From Archaeoglobi archaeon JdFR-42 (lineage in GTDB: Archaea; Halobacteriota; Archaeoglobi; Archaeoglobales; JdFR-42): a DNA stretch of 49,808 nt. This document shows positions 1 through 9,043 of this stretch, piece by piece; the first letter of the stretch is position 1; every line of letters starts with the position of its first letter. The notes below the pieces were generated by a model that made no database searches, was not told the origin of the DNA, and was given only the letters and a program-made list of their open reading frames with translations. Location: NCBI GenBank assembly GCA_002010305.1, contig MTND01000001.1, positions 5,358 to 55,165 on the forward strand, given 5' to 3'. The position numbers and the translations under genes are program-made.

Positions 1-2930
1 GGTATTTGCATCGACTCTGACCTCAAGATAGCCACTCCATCCATTGAAGTTAGTGGTATTGAGGGTTTGATCACTGCATTCAATCCATGCGCTACCATTA
101 AACCAGTAAGCTTTGAGAGTACTCTCTGTCAGTCCAGCCTGCTGAAGCATTGAATCAGTGTAGTAGAATCTGATAACAAGTTCATTGACAGCAGACGAGT
201 TGTTGATGGCGACATCATAAAAAAATCCGTTTCCAAGGCTGAGGCTCTGGTTTGAGGGCTCATCATCGTAATAGCCTGCAAAGATGTTAACTGGATCACT
301 CGCATTCACGTCTATTTCTACAGGGAAATCGCTCTCATTCAGACCAAAATCCGAGCTATTCAAACTCGATTCCCCAGAAGAAACGTTTATGTTACCGAAA
401 TCCCCGGATATGGGCTCTCCATATGGATAGGGGGCATCCAGCCATGGTGAGATGGAAAGGTTTCCATAAGCTTTGTCTCCTCTACCATTGAAATCTCCTG
501 AAGGACCTGTTATGGAGTTCCACCAGTTGTATCTTGCATCCACCTGAATGGTAGAATTGGTGTTAGAAATTCCAGGTATATTTCCTTCCAGATTGTTGTA
601 TTGAATAACATTTCCACCAGAATTTCTGGATATTGTAATGCCTGTATCTCCGGTGTTGTTGGTTATGGTATTGAATTTAATGGTATTGTTGTAACTGCTC
701 GAAAGAAAAATCCCCTCCTCGTTGCTGTCAATAACGTTATTTATGATGGCATTATCGAAAGAATAATAGAGATAGATCCCATAGATATTCTCTGTGAGAA
801 TATTCTCGTCTATTGTTGTATTGTCTTCCCAATATAGAGCAATTCCCCAGTAATTGCTGGAGATTGTGTTGTTTGTCAAGGTATTGTTTGATGCATATCC
901 TCCTTGGTATATCAGGATACCATTTGGACTGCCTGATATGGTGTTGTCTGATATGGTCGAATTTTCAATAGTCCCCATGGAAGATATTCCGGCGCTACCC
1001 TCTCCATTCCAGCTCGGATCATTGTTCAGGATTGTATTGTTCTGGATTATTGCTCCGGCCACATACCCCTCCAGATATATTCCTGAATAAGCATTTAAGG
1101 AGATATTGTTACTGAGAAGCCGGAGGTCATATAGAGAGTCTACTCCACCCTCATAAGTAAACCCGTACCATGAGTTATTGATCATTTCACTACCTGTGAT
1201 GTTAATATCGGTTATTGTACCCCATGAAGTTACAGAAACACCATTAAAAGCATTGTTGTTGAATTCACTGTCTGTAACGGTAACGTTACTCACGTCCTCC
1301 AGATAGAGACCATAGGCGGTGTTGTTGTTGAACTGGCTGTTAATGATGGTTATATTGCCTGCTATGAAAAGCGAGGCTCCTCCCTGAGCCCCTCCACAGT
1401 TCTCATTGAAATGACTGTCTTTGATGGTGAGGTCATATGAGTCATACACATTCAGTCCGACATATTTGTTTTTCATTAGAGTTACATTAACGAGGGATGC
1501 GTTTGTGACAACGGTTAGATACATCCCTCCTGCCCAAAAGTATGTGCTGGTATTCGTCACCACAGTGTCCCTGATTTCAAGGTCATTTACCCAGTTGGCA
1601 AAGATCCCGGATCTGGTGGTGTTCTTCACAACCACATTCTTTATTGTTACATTGGTCAGTGTACCCTCTTGGGTAATATATATGCCGTAAATGTATGAAG
1701 GAGCGATATCCGTTACAGTAAGGTTTTCTAGGGTTACATTGTTTGCTCCTACCCAGATCACCGCATTACTGGTTTTGTTCGTCACTGTGACGTTATCCTT
1801 TGACTCTCCCCGGATTATGAGTTCTTTATCCACATACACTGATTCATCGTATTCTCCAGCTCCAACATAGATGACATGACCATTCGTGGTGTTTGAGGCA
1901 TCTATGGCTTCCTGGATGCTGCTGAAGGTCTCGTTGGTGTTAAGGTTTACGACAGGAGTCTCGTTAACTCCATAAGAACTCCAGTGATTCACAGTGAAGC
2001 TGATGGAATAGTTACCGTTACCCATTGCTGCTATAGTGGGAGAACCAGATAGATAATTTGAGTCGAGATAACCTGTGAACCAGTTAAATACCTCCACTGG
2101 TTGGCTGGACCCTTCAGGGATAGCATAGATCACCAGTTTATCGGTGGTCAGGTTGTAGATGGTCAGGCGGGAAGTTTTATTGAACTCTTTCAGGGCTGTA
2201 GTAGCGTTGTTAAGGGACATCTCCCTTGCTGCCATATCTAGGTTATTTCCAAGTTGTTCAAGACTCTGGGTGAAATTATGATCGAGAAGATTTACCGGCT
2301 CGAGGATCTCCAGTTTTCCATCAATCACTCCTGGCGTGGTGTTGTGCACGAAAGAGAGTCCGGTAACGTTGCTGAAATCCTGGATGTTCTTCCAGGAAGT
2401 GGTTCCAGGATTATTGAGGCCGGATATATCCTCTTTTGGATCAAAGTTTATCATGGCAACAGTTACGTTTATCATGGAGGTTGGAAAGAAAGTGGATGTC
2501 TGATTGGATATGTTGAGGTAGATGGGTATGAACTGAGGATATGGAGTCGATGATTCATTGACTGCCTGTCCATATATGGAATACGTGAGGGTGAACTCAT
2601 ACCATCCACTGTTGTTGACACCTGTATTGTTAAAGATGATGAGTGGAGAACCAGTAACGTTGAAAAGATCAGCACTTACATTGTATGTAACGAACCCGAG
2701 AAGAGGTAAACCCAGACTGTTAATCCGGACAAAAATTGTGATGTTGCTGTTGTTGACACTATCGTTATAAAAGTACCAGAAATCTCTTGGATTTTCTGGG
2801 ACATCAGTGCCGTTGTATATATATATACTTCCGTCAATGGAGGTCCATTGGCATTAACCGCGGAAACCGAAAGAAGTATTATACAGCTTATAATAACAGA
2901 TTGGAATAATCTATTCAGTAGTTTATTCAT
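1..2930 (-). CDS. NosD-like right-handed beta-helix surface protein, partial, apparent frameshift
   Basis: A long minus-strand frame is open from about 2815 down to base 1 and leaves the window, so the C-terminus is missing. It begins with a signal peptide (MNKLLNRLFQSVIISCIILL, then SVSAVNA) at 2930. The middle is made of about 22-residue, Asn-rich repeats of the type NNTISSNYWGIALY and NNVIDSNEEGIFLS, the signature of NosD/CASH parallel beta-helices, with many N-x-S/T sequons. Before the helix is a domain ending VNHWSSYGVNETP; after it comes a segment like those near the C-terminus of archaeal surface proteins (FYYTDSMLQQAGLTESTLKA). The signal-peptide frame and the main frame differ by two bases, and the switch falls in a (TA)6 run at 2816-2827; five TA units would restore one frame. 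A TATA box 27 bp upstream of the ATG suggests a leaderless mRNA. Likely an exported cell-surface protein; its ligand is unknown. Confidence 0.8.
2816..2827. repeat. (TA)6 dinucleotide tract at the frameshift point
   Basis: Six TA units lie within the coding sequence just after the signal peptide. With six units the frame from the start codon reads into 46 unrelated residues and stops at 2676; with five units it continues as EVYIYNGTD into the long beta-helix frame. This is either slipped-strand variation or a sequencing/assembly error. Confidence 0.75.
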
Positions 2931-2950
2931 ATAATGTATGTTTTTGAATT

Positions 2951-2963
2951 AATATTTATATTT
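2951..2963 (-). promoter_or_regulatory. TATA box of the beta-helix surface gene
   Basis: On the minus strand AAATATAAATATT is centred 27 bp upstream of the ATG at 2930, the archaeal spacing from TATA to transcription start. No ribosome binding site precedes the ATG, consistent with a leaderless transcript. Confidence 0.5.
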
Positions 2964-3048
2964 TTCTTTATATTGAGTCCATTTTATATTTTATTATAGA
3001 ATTCTAATAGATAAAAGAAAAAATGGATTATAACTGAATCTACAGTAG

Positions 3049-3066
3049 ATGAAAAATTATAAAAAA
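3049..3066 (-). terminator. T-rich terminator after sdhD
   Basis: Just past the sdhD stop the minus strand carries two T-runs (CGATTTTTTATAATTTTTC) with no strong hairpin, the usual form of archaeal intrinsic terminators. Confidence 0.45.
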
Positions 3067-3071
3067 TCGTG

Positions 3072-3422
3072 TTATATTGAGAATGCGAGATATGCTCCGT
3101 ATATGAAAGTTATCATTCCGATTACCAGAGCACCGCCATTAACGATCTGTCTGGCTCTTTCAGAGAGAGTTAGATCCAGAAAAATGGCTCTCATGCCGTT
3201 GATGCCATGGTACACCACTATCAGGAGGAATAGTATGTAGATTGCTTTAATGGGTGCTGATGAAAGTCTGGCAACAACATTGCTGTATTCTAAAGCCTCT
3301 TTTGAAGCAAAGTGAGTTGCAAATAGGTGTCCTGCCACGAGGATCAATAACAATATCCCGCTGATCATCTGGAAGAACCACCAGATGGGTTCGAGAACCT
3401 TTTTAGTGTGCATCTCCTCCAT
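3072..3422 (-). CDS. sdhD: Succinate dehydrogenase/fumarate reductase membrane anchor subunit D
   Basis: A 116-residue protein with three predicted membrane helices (about residues 15-35, 55-80, 90-113). It fits the second small anchor of a succinate:quinone oxidoreductase: the helix-2 motif YHGINGMR matches YHGLNGLR in the neighbouring subunit C, and histidines at GHLFATHF are candidate haem ligands. Its start abuts the sdhC stop directly, as the last gene of sdhABCD. Together C and D anchor the flavoprotein and iron-sulfur subunits and pass electrons to or from a membrane quinone. The C/D assignment rests on position and topology; sequence alone could not distinguish SdhD from a divergent SdhC. 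Confidence 0.75.
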   Translation of the reverse strand: MEEMHTKKVLEPIWWFFQMISGILLLILVAGHLFATHFASKEALEYSNVVARLSSAPIKAIYILFLLIVVYHGINGMRAIFLDLTLSERARQIVNGGALVIGMITFIYGAYLAFSI

Positions 3423-3803
3423 TCACACCACCACGATTTTGTAGAGCAGATAAGACACGTAAATCCAGAGTATCAGACCTATCAACCCGAGAACCCAGAG
3501 GAGTTCCTTGTGATATCTGGTCAATCCGAATTCTGCAATCACCAGCCTTAACCCATTCAACCCATGGTATATTGTGGCACCTACCAGTAAGATATCAAAA
3601 GGTAGGAACGTGGGTGTGACCGTTTTCCTGATTAATGCTGTGTAAGCCTCTTCTCCCTGGGTAAGAGATGTAAGGAAAGCGAGATGAAGAAACAGATAGA
3701 TGGTCAGAACTATTCCGGTAAGTCTGTGAAGCACGAAGGCATAGCCTGTGAAGCTCTTGCCTCTCAGTCCAAACCACAGTCCGATAGCATTTTTTAAGCT
3801 CAT
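3423..3803 (-). CDS. sdhC: Succinate dehydrogenase/fumarate reductase cytochrome b subunit C
   Basis: A 126-residue protein with three predicted helices. It carries the HRLTG motif (about residue 27) at the start of helix 1, typical of SdhC cytochrome b556, then HLAFLTS in helix 1 and YHGLNGLR in helix 2. These histidines are plausible haem b ligands. It lies 4 bp after sdhB and directly before sdhD, so the unit is sdhA-sdhB-sdhC-sdhD in one transcript. The pair forms the membrane domain that exchanges electrons with a low-potential quinone. Direction (succinate oxidation or fumarate reduction) cannot be read from the sequence. Confidence 0.85.
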   Translation of the reverse strand: MSLKNAIGLWFGLRGKSFTGYAFVLHRLTGIVLTIYLFLHLAFLTSLTQGEEAYTALIRKTVTPTFLPFDILLVGATIYHGLNGLRLVIAEFGLTRYHKELLWVLGLIGLILWIYVSYLLYKIVVV

Positions 3804-3807
3804 ACAA

Positions 3808-4533
3808 TCACCTTCTGAACAGCCTTTTGAAGGCTGCGATGAAAGCTTTTCTTTTAATCATCTGGATTGCTTTCGCTGGATCCACCTCCTTCGGGCAGAC
3901 CTCGCTGCACTCTGCCATGAAATGGCACCTCCAACAGCCATCGTGCCCATCGACAAGGAGCAGTCTCTCTTCTCCACCTTCATCTCTGTTATCCTTCATG
4001 AATCTGTAGGCTGAAGCCAAGGAAGCTGGACCGAGATATTCATTGTTTGAACCTGCAATGGCACATACCGAATAGCACAACCCACATTTGATGCACAGAG
4101 CGTATTGCCTGTATTCCTTGAGTTGATCCGGTGTTTGTATATACTCTCCTTCTTCCACGCTCTTTTCCACTTTTCTGATCAGATATGGTTTCACTTTTTT
4201 ATGTTTTTCAAAAAACTCGTTGAAATCGGCAACTAGATCTTTTATCCCATCCATGTTTTTCAAAGGCTCGACGGTAATTATATCAGAATCCAGATCGAAA
4301 ATCTGGGTTGAGCATGCGAGCATGGGCCTGCCATTGATGATCATACCGCAGCTCCCGCAGATACCCATTCTGCAGGAAGCCCTGAAAGCGAGGGTTGCAT
4401 CCAGATGATCCTTTATATAATACAGGCCATCCAGGACAGTCATACCCCTGCTGGCCGTAAACTCGTATCTCCTCTCCTCTTCTGAATCGTTGTAGAACCT
4501 TTTAACCACAAACACCACATTTTTTTCTTCCAT
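3808..4533 (-). CDS. sdhB: Succinate dehydrogenase/fumarate reductase iron-sulfur subunit
   Basis: 241 residues, normal for SdhB/FrdB. The N-terminal ferredoxin domain has the [2Fe-2S] ligands CRMGICGSCG followed by a fourth Cys in MLACS. The C-terminal domain carries CIKCGLCYSVC for the [4Fe-4S] cluster and CWRCHFMAECSEVCPKEVDP for the remaining clusters, including the [3Fe-4S] position. It relays electrons between FAD in SdhA and the membrane anchor. It starts 9 bp after sdhA ends. The ligand set is complete, so the subunit should be functional. Confidence 0.95.
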   Translation of the reverse strand: MEEKNVVFVVKRFYNDSEEERRYEFTASRGMTVLDGLYYIKDHLDATLAFRASCRMGICGSCGMIINGRPMLACSTQIFDLDSDIITVEPLKNMDGIKDLVADFNEFFEKHKKVKPYLIRKVEKSVEEGEYIQTPDQLKEYRQYALCIKCGLCYSVCAIAGSNNEYLGPASLASAYRFMKDNRDEGGEERLLLVDGHDGCWRCHFMAECSEVCPKEVDPAKAIQMIKRKAFIAAFKRLFRR

Positions 4534-4542
4534 CTTGGCACC

Positions 4543-6240
4543 TCAGTATTTTCGTTCAACAGGTTCCCATTTCGTAATCGTTACAGGGATATACTCAAGT
4601 CTGGGCCCATCTTCTGTATAGTAAGCCATGGTATGTTTAAGCCAATTTTCATCGTCTCTCTTGGGGAAGTCAAGTCGGTAATGGGCTCCTCTGCTCTCTT
4701 CCCGTTTTAGGGCTCCCAGAACGACTATTTCCGCCAGCTCAAGCATGAAATCAAGTTCAAGGGCAGATGTTAAATCGGTATTGAATACTCTCCCTTTATC
4801 CGAAATTTGGATGTTGTTAAATCTATTTTTCAATTCTTTAATGATCCTGAGGGCCTCCTTAAGATCGTCCCCTTTCCTGAATATCCCCACCTTCGATTCC
4901 ATGGTGGATCGCATGGTATCCCGTATCTCGGCTATACTCTCGTCTCCGTCTCTTCCCATGAAGTCATCGAATATCCTGCTCTCTTCTTTTGCCACAACAT
5001 CTTTGGGCAAAGCTTCGAAATCATTTTTAAGGGCAAATTCTGCGGCTCTTGATCCTGCTACTCCTCCAAATACCAGACATTCCATGGTAGAGTTAGTTCC
5101 AAGCCTGTTAGCTCCATGTATGCTAACACACGCGACTTCTCCAGCAGCGTACAGGCCCTTTACAGGGGTTTCAGTATGCATGTTGGCGTGTACTCCCCCC
5201 ATGGTGTAATGGGCCACGGGTCTGACAGGTATGGGCTCTTCAACAGGATCAACTCCACTGAATTTTATGGAAGCTTCCCGTATGAGTGGTAAGCGTTCTT
5301 CGATTCTCTCCTCTCCAAGGTGTCTGAGATCGAGGAGAAGATAATCACCATATGGTCCTTTAAATCCTCTGCCTTCTATGATTTCAGTCATCATGGATCT
5401 GGACACTATATCTCTCGGAGCAAGCTCCATCTTTTCAGGAGCGTACTTTTCCATAAATCTCTCGTTTTTGTTGTTGAGCAGGTATCCCCCCTCTCCTCTT
5501 GCCCCTTCTGTTATGAGGATACCGGAAGGCAACAGCCCTGTTGGGTGAAACTGGAAGAATTCCATGTCTTTCAGTGGAACCCCTGCTCTGTACGCAAGGG
5601 CCATCCCATCTCCGGTTACAGTGTAGGAGTAGGTGGTAAATTCATATAGTCTTCCCGCACCCCCTGTGGCCAGAATAACTGCTTTGGAGTGGATGCCAAT
5701 CATTTCGCCATTTTTGAGATCTATGGCCGTGAGGCCCTTAATGTGATTATCTTCAATTATCAGAGAGGTAACGAAATATTCGTTGTATCGGATTATGTTG
5801 TCATACATCAGACTTCTCTCATACAGGGTATGCATTTCATGGAATCCCGTTCTATCTGCTGCATAGCATGCTCTTGGAAAGCTGTGTCCGCCAAAAGGTC
5901 TCTGATCTATCAGCCCTTGATCTGTCCGACTCCATGGACAACCCCAATGTTCGAGGAGTATAGCCTCTTTAGGTGCTTGTGAGCAGAAAAATTCTATGGC
6001 ATCTTGGTCTCCGAGAAAGTCACTCCCTTTGACGGTGTCCCAGGCATGCAATTCTATGGAATCCCCCTCTCTCAGAGCTGCTCCTGTCCCACCTTCTGCA
6101 CAGACAGAATGAGATCTGAGAGGATAGATTTTTGATACCAGTGCTATAGACAGCTTTTCCCCCGTTTCAGCGGCAGCAATAGCAGCTCTCAGTCCGGCCA
6201 ATCCAGCCCCAACAATTGTCACATCATGCTGAACTATCAT
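4543..6240 (-). CDS. sdhA: Succinate dehydrogenase/fumarate reductase flavoprotein subunit
   Basis: 565 residues from the ATG at 6240, chosen because GGTGG lies just upstream; an in-frame ATG at 6291 adds 17 unrelated residues. The Rossmann motif VGAGLAG is at 10-16, and the FAD-binding histidine is His44 in LRSHSVCAEGG. Active-site features of the family follow: HPTG, the GARGEGG loop, the catalytic arginine region APRDIVSRSM, HYTMGGV and RLGTNS. It catalyses succinate/fumarate interconversion. First gene of sdhABCD. Archaeal SdhA and FrdA cannot be separated by these motifs, so the physiological direction is left open. Confidence 0.95.
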   Translation of the reverse strand: MIVQHDVTIVGAGLAGLRAAIAAAETGEKLSIALVSKIYPLRSHSVCAEGGTGAALREGDSIELHAWDTVKGSDFLGDQDAIEFFCSQAPKEAILLEHWGCPWSRTDQGLIDQRPFGGHSFPRACYAADRTGFHEMHTLYERSLMYDNIIRYNEYFVTSLIIEDNHIKGLTAIDLKNGEMIGIHSKAVILATGGAGRLYEFTTYSYTVTGDGMALAYRAGVPLKDMEFFQFHPTGLLPSGILITEGARGEGGYLLNNKNERFMEKYAPEKMELAPRDIVSRSMMTEIIEGRGFKGPYGDYLLLDLRHLGEERIEERLPLIREASIKFSGVDPVEEPIPVRPVAHYTMGGVHANMHTETPVKGLYAAGEVACVSIHGANRLGTNSTMECLVFGGVAGSRAAEFALKNDFEALPKDVVAKEESRIFDDFMGRDGDESIAEIRDTMRSTMESKVGIFRKGDDLKEALRIIKELKNRFNNIQISDKGRVFNTDLTSALELDFMLELAEIVVLGALKREESRGAHYRLDFPKRDDENWLKHTMAYYTEDGPRLEYIPVTITKWEPVERKY

Positions 6241-6351
6241 AGTACCACCAGAATTAAATCGATTATCAATATGGGGTTGAATATTTAACATTTTTTATTT
6301 TTTATTGGACGAAGAAAAAATAAGGATTAATCAGGTAATTAATCTCGATTT

Positions 6352-6585
6352 CTACCCTTCTCGACTCTTTGCGTACAATCCAATGTACAGTCCAAATAGA
6401 GCAACTCCTGCCACTCCAAAAATGATGAGTATCTTATACAGAGTAGGTGCGAGCATAACGAGTTCGTGCTCCACATTATTTTCTATGGCGATATCATAAG
6501 CTCTGAGGGTATAAAAGGCTGTGATGAGGTCAATAATCCCAAAAGCCAGAAATGCTATTCCAGCCAGAATCTTGGTTTTGGGCAT
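6352..6585 (-). CDS. Small two-helix membrane protein, unknown function
   Basis: 77 residues from the ATG at 6585 (MPKTKILAGIAFLAFG) with two hydrophobic segments at about 6-28 and 50-72, joined by a polar acidic loop (IENNVEHE). The frame stays open upstream to 6846, but that part overlaps the divergent nicotinamidase gene. The TATA-like element at 6608-6615 lies 26 bp before this ATG, which supports the short form and a leaderless message. It is not part of the sdh operon: the sdhA start at 6240 lies downstream of its stop with AT-rich sequence between. I do not recognise the family. Confidence 0.6.
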   Translation of the reverse strand: MPKTKILAGIAFLAFGIIDLITAFYTLRAYDIAIENNVEHELVMLAPTLYKILIIFGVAGVALFGLYIGLYAKSREG

Positions 6586-6607
6586 AAGAATTATAAGGGG
6601 ACCAAGG

Positions 6608-6615
6608 TATTTAAA
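6608..6615. promoter_or_regulatory. Single near-palindromic TATA box shared by divergent genes
   Basis: The octamer tatttaaa is about 26 bp from the leftward ATG at 6585 and about 23 bp from the rightward GTG at 6634. No other good TATA-like site is visible between the two genes, so one element may serve both directions. Confidence 0.4.
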
Positions 6616-6633
6616 GATATTCGGGGTGGTTCG

Positions 6634-7173
6634 GTGAAAGGTTTGATTGTGGTGGACATGCAGAAGGATTTCTGTTATCCCGAGGGAGCTCTGTATGGAG
6701 GAGATAGAGTATATGGAGTGATTAAACCTTTGGTCAGGTTTATTGATGCTTTCAGAACATCTGGCGATGAAGTCATATACACCATGGACTGGCATAGAGA
6801 AGATGATGTTGAATTTAAAATATGGCCTTCCCACTGCATTGAACACAGTGAAGGAGCGGAGATAGTTGAGGAGTTGAAACCCGAAAAAAATGATTTTGTC
6901 GTGAAAAAGAGAAAATATACTGCTTTTTTTGGAACTGACTTGGACATGTTTTTACGGGAAAAAAATATTGAGGAGATATACCTAGCAGGAGTTCTGGCAA
7001 ATATTTGCGTTTTGCATACAGCAGCAGATGCTGTCCTGAGGGGGTATAACGTCACAGTTGTAAAAGACTGCATTGAGGCCCTTTCTGACTATGATCTCGA
7101 GTATGCGTTGAGACATATGGAAAATATACTGAAATGTGAGATTGTGGAAAGCGAGGAAATATTGAAAAAATAG
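6634..7173 (+). CDS. pncA: Nicotinamidase (isochorismatase-fold hydrolase)
   Basis: 179 residues from the GTG at 6634, the first start after the promoter, with ggggtgg just upstream. The catalytic triad of the cysteine-hydrolase fold is visible: Asp in VVDMQKDF, Lys in KKRKYTAF and Cys in LANICVLHTA. The metal-binding DWH followed by SHCIEHSEGAEI is the pattern of nicotinamidases rather than of general isochorismatases. It would deamidate nicotinamide to nicotinate for NAD salvage in the cytoplasm. It stands alone, divergent from a small membrane protein. Substrate is inferred from motifs. Confidence 0.85.
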   Translation: MKGLIVVDMQKDFCYPEGALYGGDRVYGVIKPLVRFIDAFRTSGDEVIYTMDWHREDDVEFKIWPSHCIEHSEGAEIVEELKPEKNDFVVKKRKYTAFFGTDLDMFLREKNIEEIYLAGVLANICVLHTAADAVLRGYNVTVVKDCIEALSDYDLEYALRHMENILKCEIVESEEILKK

Positions 7174-7251
7174 ATAAGCTGGTTGTTTCATGAAAGTCAG
7201 ACAGCATTCAGGTAATATTCAATTAGTTAAATATAATATGTAATGTATTGT

Positions 7252-7270
7252 GGGGTAGTGGTGTTACCCC
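7252..7270 (-). terminator. Hairpin over the stop codon of the GYD gene
   Basis: ggggta (7252-7257) pairs with tacccc (7265-7270) around a 7-base loop, overlapping the TAA of the gene at 7264. No T-run follows on the minus strand, so it may stabilise the 3' end rather than terminate. Confidence 0.3.
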
Positions 7271-7542
7271 CGGATGAACTCATCAACAGGTATGGCGGCG
7301 AGAGTCATGGTTCGGATGGATCCTCTGGAAGCCAGTTCGATCATGGCCTTTGCCAGGGATGTGTTATCTTCAGCTTCAACAATATTTACGAAATCGTATT
7401 CTCCCAGGACGAGATATTGCTCTTTCACCCTGACTCCCATTTTTTCGAGCTCTTCGTTTACCTCGTTCAGCCTTTCAGGCCTTTCTTTCAGGGTTTTCGC
7501 CCCCTCATCTGTCAGTTTGGACAGAACAATGTATATGCCCAT
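7264..7542 (-). CDS. GYD domain protein
   Basis: 92 residues matching the small GYD family: N-terminal YIVLSKLTDEGAKTLKERPER, central LGEYDFVNIVEA (the GEYD that replaces the name-giving GYD), and the end GSIRTMTLAAIPVDEF. The family has a ferredoxin-like alpha/beta fold and is widespread, but no biochemical role is established. It lies downstream of thiC but has its own TATA-like ATTTTATATT and a strong GGGGTGAT ribosome binding site directly before the ATG, so independent expression is likely. Confidence 0.8.
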   Translation of the reverse strand: MGIYIVLSKLTDEGAKTLKERPERLNEVNEELEKMGVRVKEQYLVLGEYDFVNIVEAEDNTSLAKAMIELASRGSIRTMTLAAIPVDEFIRG

Positions 7543-7612
7543 TCTATCACCCCATCAATGATAGTCTCTTATCCTACTTATGGCTTCCTGATGTTTGTAA
7601 GAGAATATAAAA

Positions 7613-8887
7613 TCAGGTTTTTTTAAGGGCTGACTTGACCATCTGGATTGCACATAGCTCTCCACACATGGAACAGGCTTTTGACTTGGATTTTCTACTC
7701 TTCCATATGGCTTCTGCTCTCTCTCTGTCGATGGCGAGAGCAAACTGCTTTTCCCAGTCAAGCTCTTTCCTGGCTATAGCCATTTGTCTGTCCAGTTCTC
7801 TAGCTTTCTCTCTCTGTCCCTCTCTGACAGTGTCAGCCACATGAGCAGCGATTTTTGTGATAATAACTCCTTCCTTTATCTGTTCAACAGTGGGCAGAGC
7901 CAGATGCTCCGAAGGAGTAACCATACATATGAAATCGGCTCCATGCATTCCTGCAATAGAACTGCCGATGGCTCCGACGATGTGATCGTATCCGGGAGCT
8001 ATGTCAGTGACGAGGGGGCCGAGGAGGTATAACGGAGCATCTCCCGTCAGCTTTTTCATGGCATCAACGCTGAGTCCGATCTCGTCAAGAGGGACATGTC
8101 CTGGACCCTCAACCATGCTCTGGACACCAGCCTCTCTCGCCTCTTTTACCAGCTCTCCAAGGGTTATGAACTCCATAAACTTTCCTCGATCTGAAGCGTC
8201 ATGAAGACATCCAGGTCTCATCCCATCTCCGAGACTTATGGTGACATCGTATTCTTTCATAATTTCCAAGAGATAGTCGAACTCCTTGTAGTATGGATTA
8301 TCCTCACCATTGTGGAGCATCCATCCTATGGTAAAGGCTCCTCCTCTGCTGACAACATCCAGTATCCTGTCAGATTTTTTCAATCTCTCCAGTGAGTTCA
8401 GGTTAACTCCTGCATGTATTGTCATGAAATCCACGCCATCTCTGGCGTGCTTTCTGATCACGTTAAACATGTCATCAGAGGTCATGTTCACAACGGCCTC
8501 TTTTTCCATGGCAGCCTGATATATGGGGACAGTACCGAAAGGAACACTTACATGGTTGATAAGCTGTTTGCGTATGAAGTCCAGGTCCCCCCCTGTTGAA
8601 AGGTCCATTATGGCATCGGCCCCATATTTCTCAGCTATTTCTGCCTTTTCAATTTCTTCATCTAGGCATACATAGTCTCTGGATGTACCAACATTGGCGT
8701 TGATCTTGGTGGACATCATACGGCCAATGCCTTTAGGAGTGGTCTCCCTTTTCACATTTCTGGGTATCACAACTCGCCCTTCGGCTACAAGTCTTCGTAT
8801 TTTTTCCGGGGACAATCCTTCAGACCTGGCTACTGCTTTCATCTCTTCCGTGATGTTTCCTTTTTTCGCCTCTTCCATAATCGTCAT
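7613..8887 (-). CDS. thiC: Phosphomethylpyrimidine synthase ThiC
   Basis: 424 residues, the compact length usual in archaea and many anaerobes. It contains the ThiC core ([58 protein letters not shown]) and the C-terminal radical-SAM cluster motif CSMCGELC (CX2CX4C). It converts aminoimidazole ribotide to the HMP phosphate moiety of thiamine. ATG at 8887 is preceded by GGGTG. No TPP-riboswitch-like sequence is visible in the 150 bp upstream. Thiamine diphosphate is the cofactor of the POR encoded nearby. Confidence 0.97.
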   Translation of the reverse strand: MTIMEEAKKGNITEEMKAVARSEGLSPEKIRRLVAEGRVVIPRNVKRETTPKGIGRMMSTKINANVGTSRDYVCLDEEIEKAEIAEKYGADAIMDLSTGGDLDFIRKQLINHVSVPFGTVPIYQAAMEKEAVVNMTSDDMFNVIRKHARDGVDFMTIHAGVNLNSLERLKKSDRILDVVSRGGAFTIGWMLHNGEDNPYYKEFDYLLEIMKEYDVTISLGDGMRPGCLHDASDRGKFMEFITLGELVKEAREAGVQSMVEGPGHVPLDEIGLSVDAMKKLTGDAPLYLLGPLVTDIAPGYDHIVGAIGSSIAGMHGADFICMVTPSEHLALPTVEQIKEGVIITKIAAHVADTVREGQREKARELDRQMAIARKELDWEKQFALAIDRERAEAIWKSRKSKSKACSMCGELCAIQMVKSALKKT

Positions 8888-9020
8888 GATGACACCCGAT
8901 ACTCGATAACCATCGTATTTATCGACTGAGGAACTTTAATCTTTCGGTTATTGTTGATCGGGGCAAAAAGTAATATTTTATCAATTCTAATTTAAAGTGG
9001 TATTCGTAAAAAGCCAAACA

Positions 9021-9028
9021 TTTAAATA
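9021..9028 (+). promoter_or_regulatory. TATA box of the KaiC-like gene
   Basis: tttaaata is centred about 32 bp before the ATG at 9056 and 20 bp before the ATG at 9044. Normal archaeal spacing puts the transcript start near 9050, favouring the second ATG. Confidence 0.4.
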
Positions 9029-9043
9029 GGAAATCTCATCATA

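Noticed and set aside
601-2770. Several plus-strand open frames of 70-99 codons across the left end
   Set aside because: They lie opposite the long minus-strand beta-helix frame, which has signal peptide, repeat periodicity and sequons; the plus-strand products have no domain features.
8888-9043. TPP riboswitch upstream of thiC
   Set aside because: The conserved CUGAGA and related elements are absent; only weak local stems are seen.
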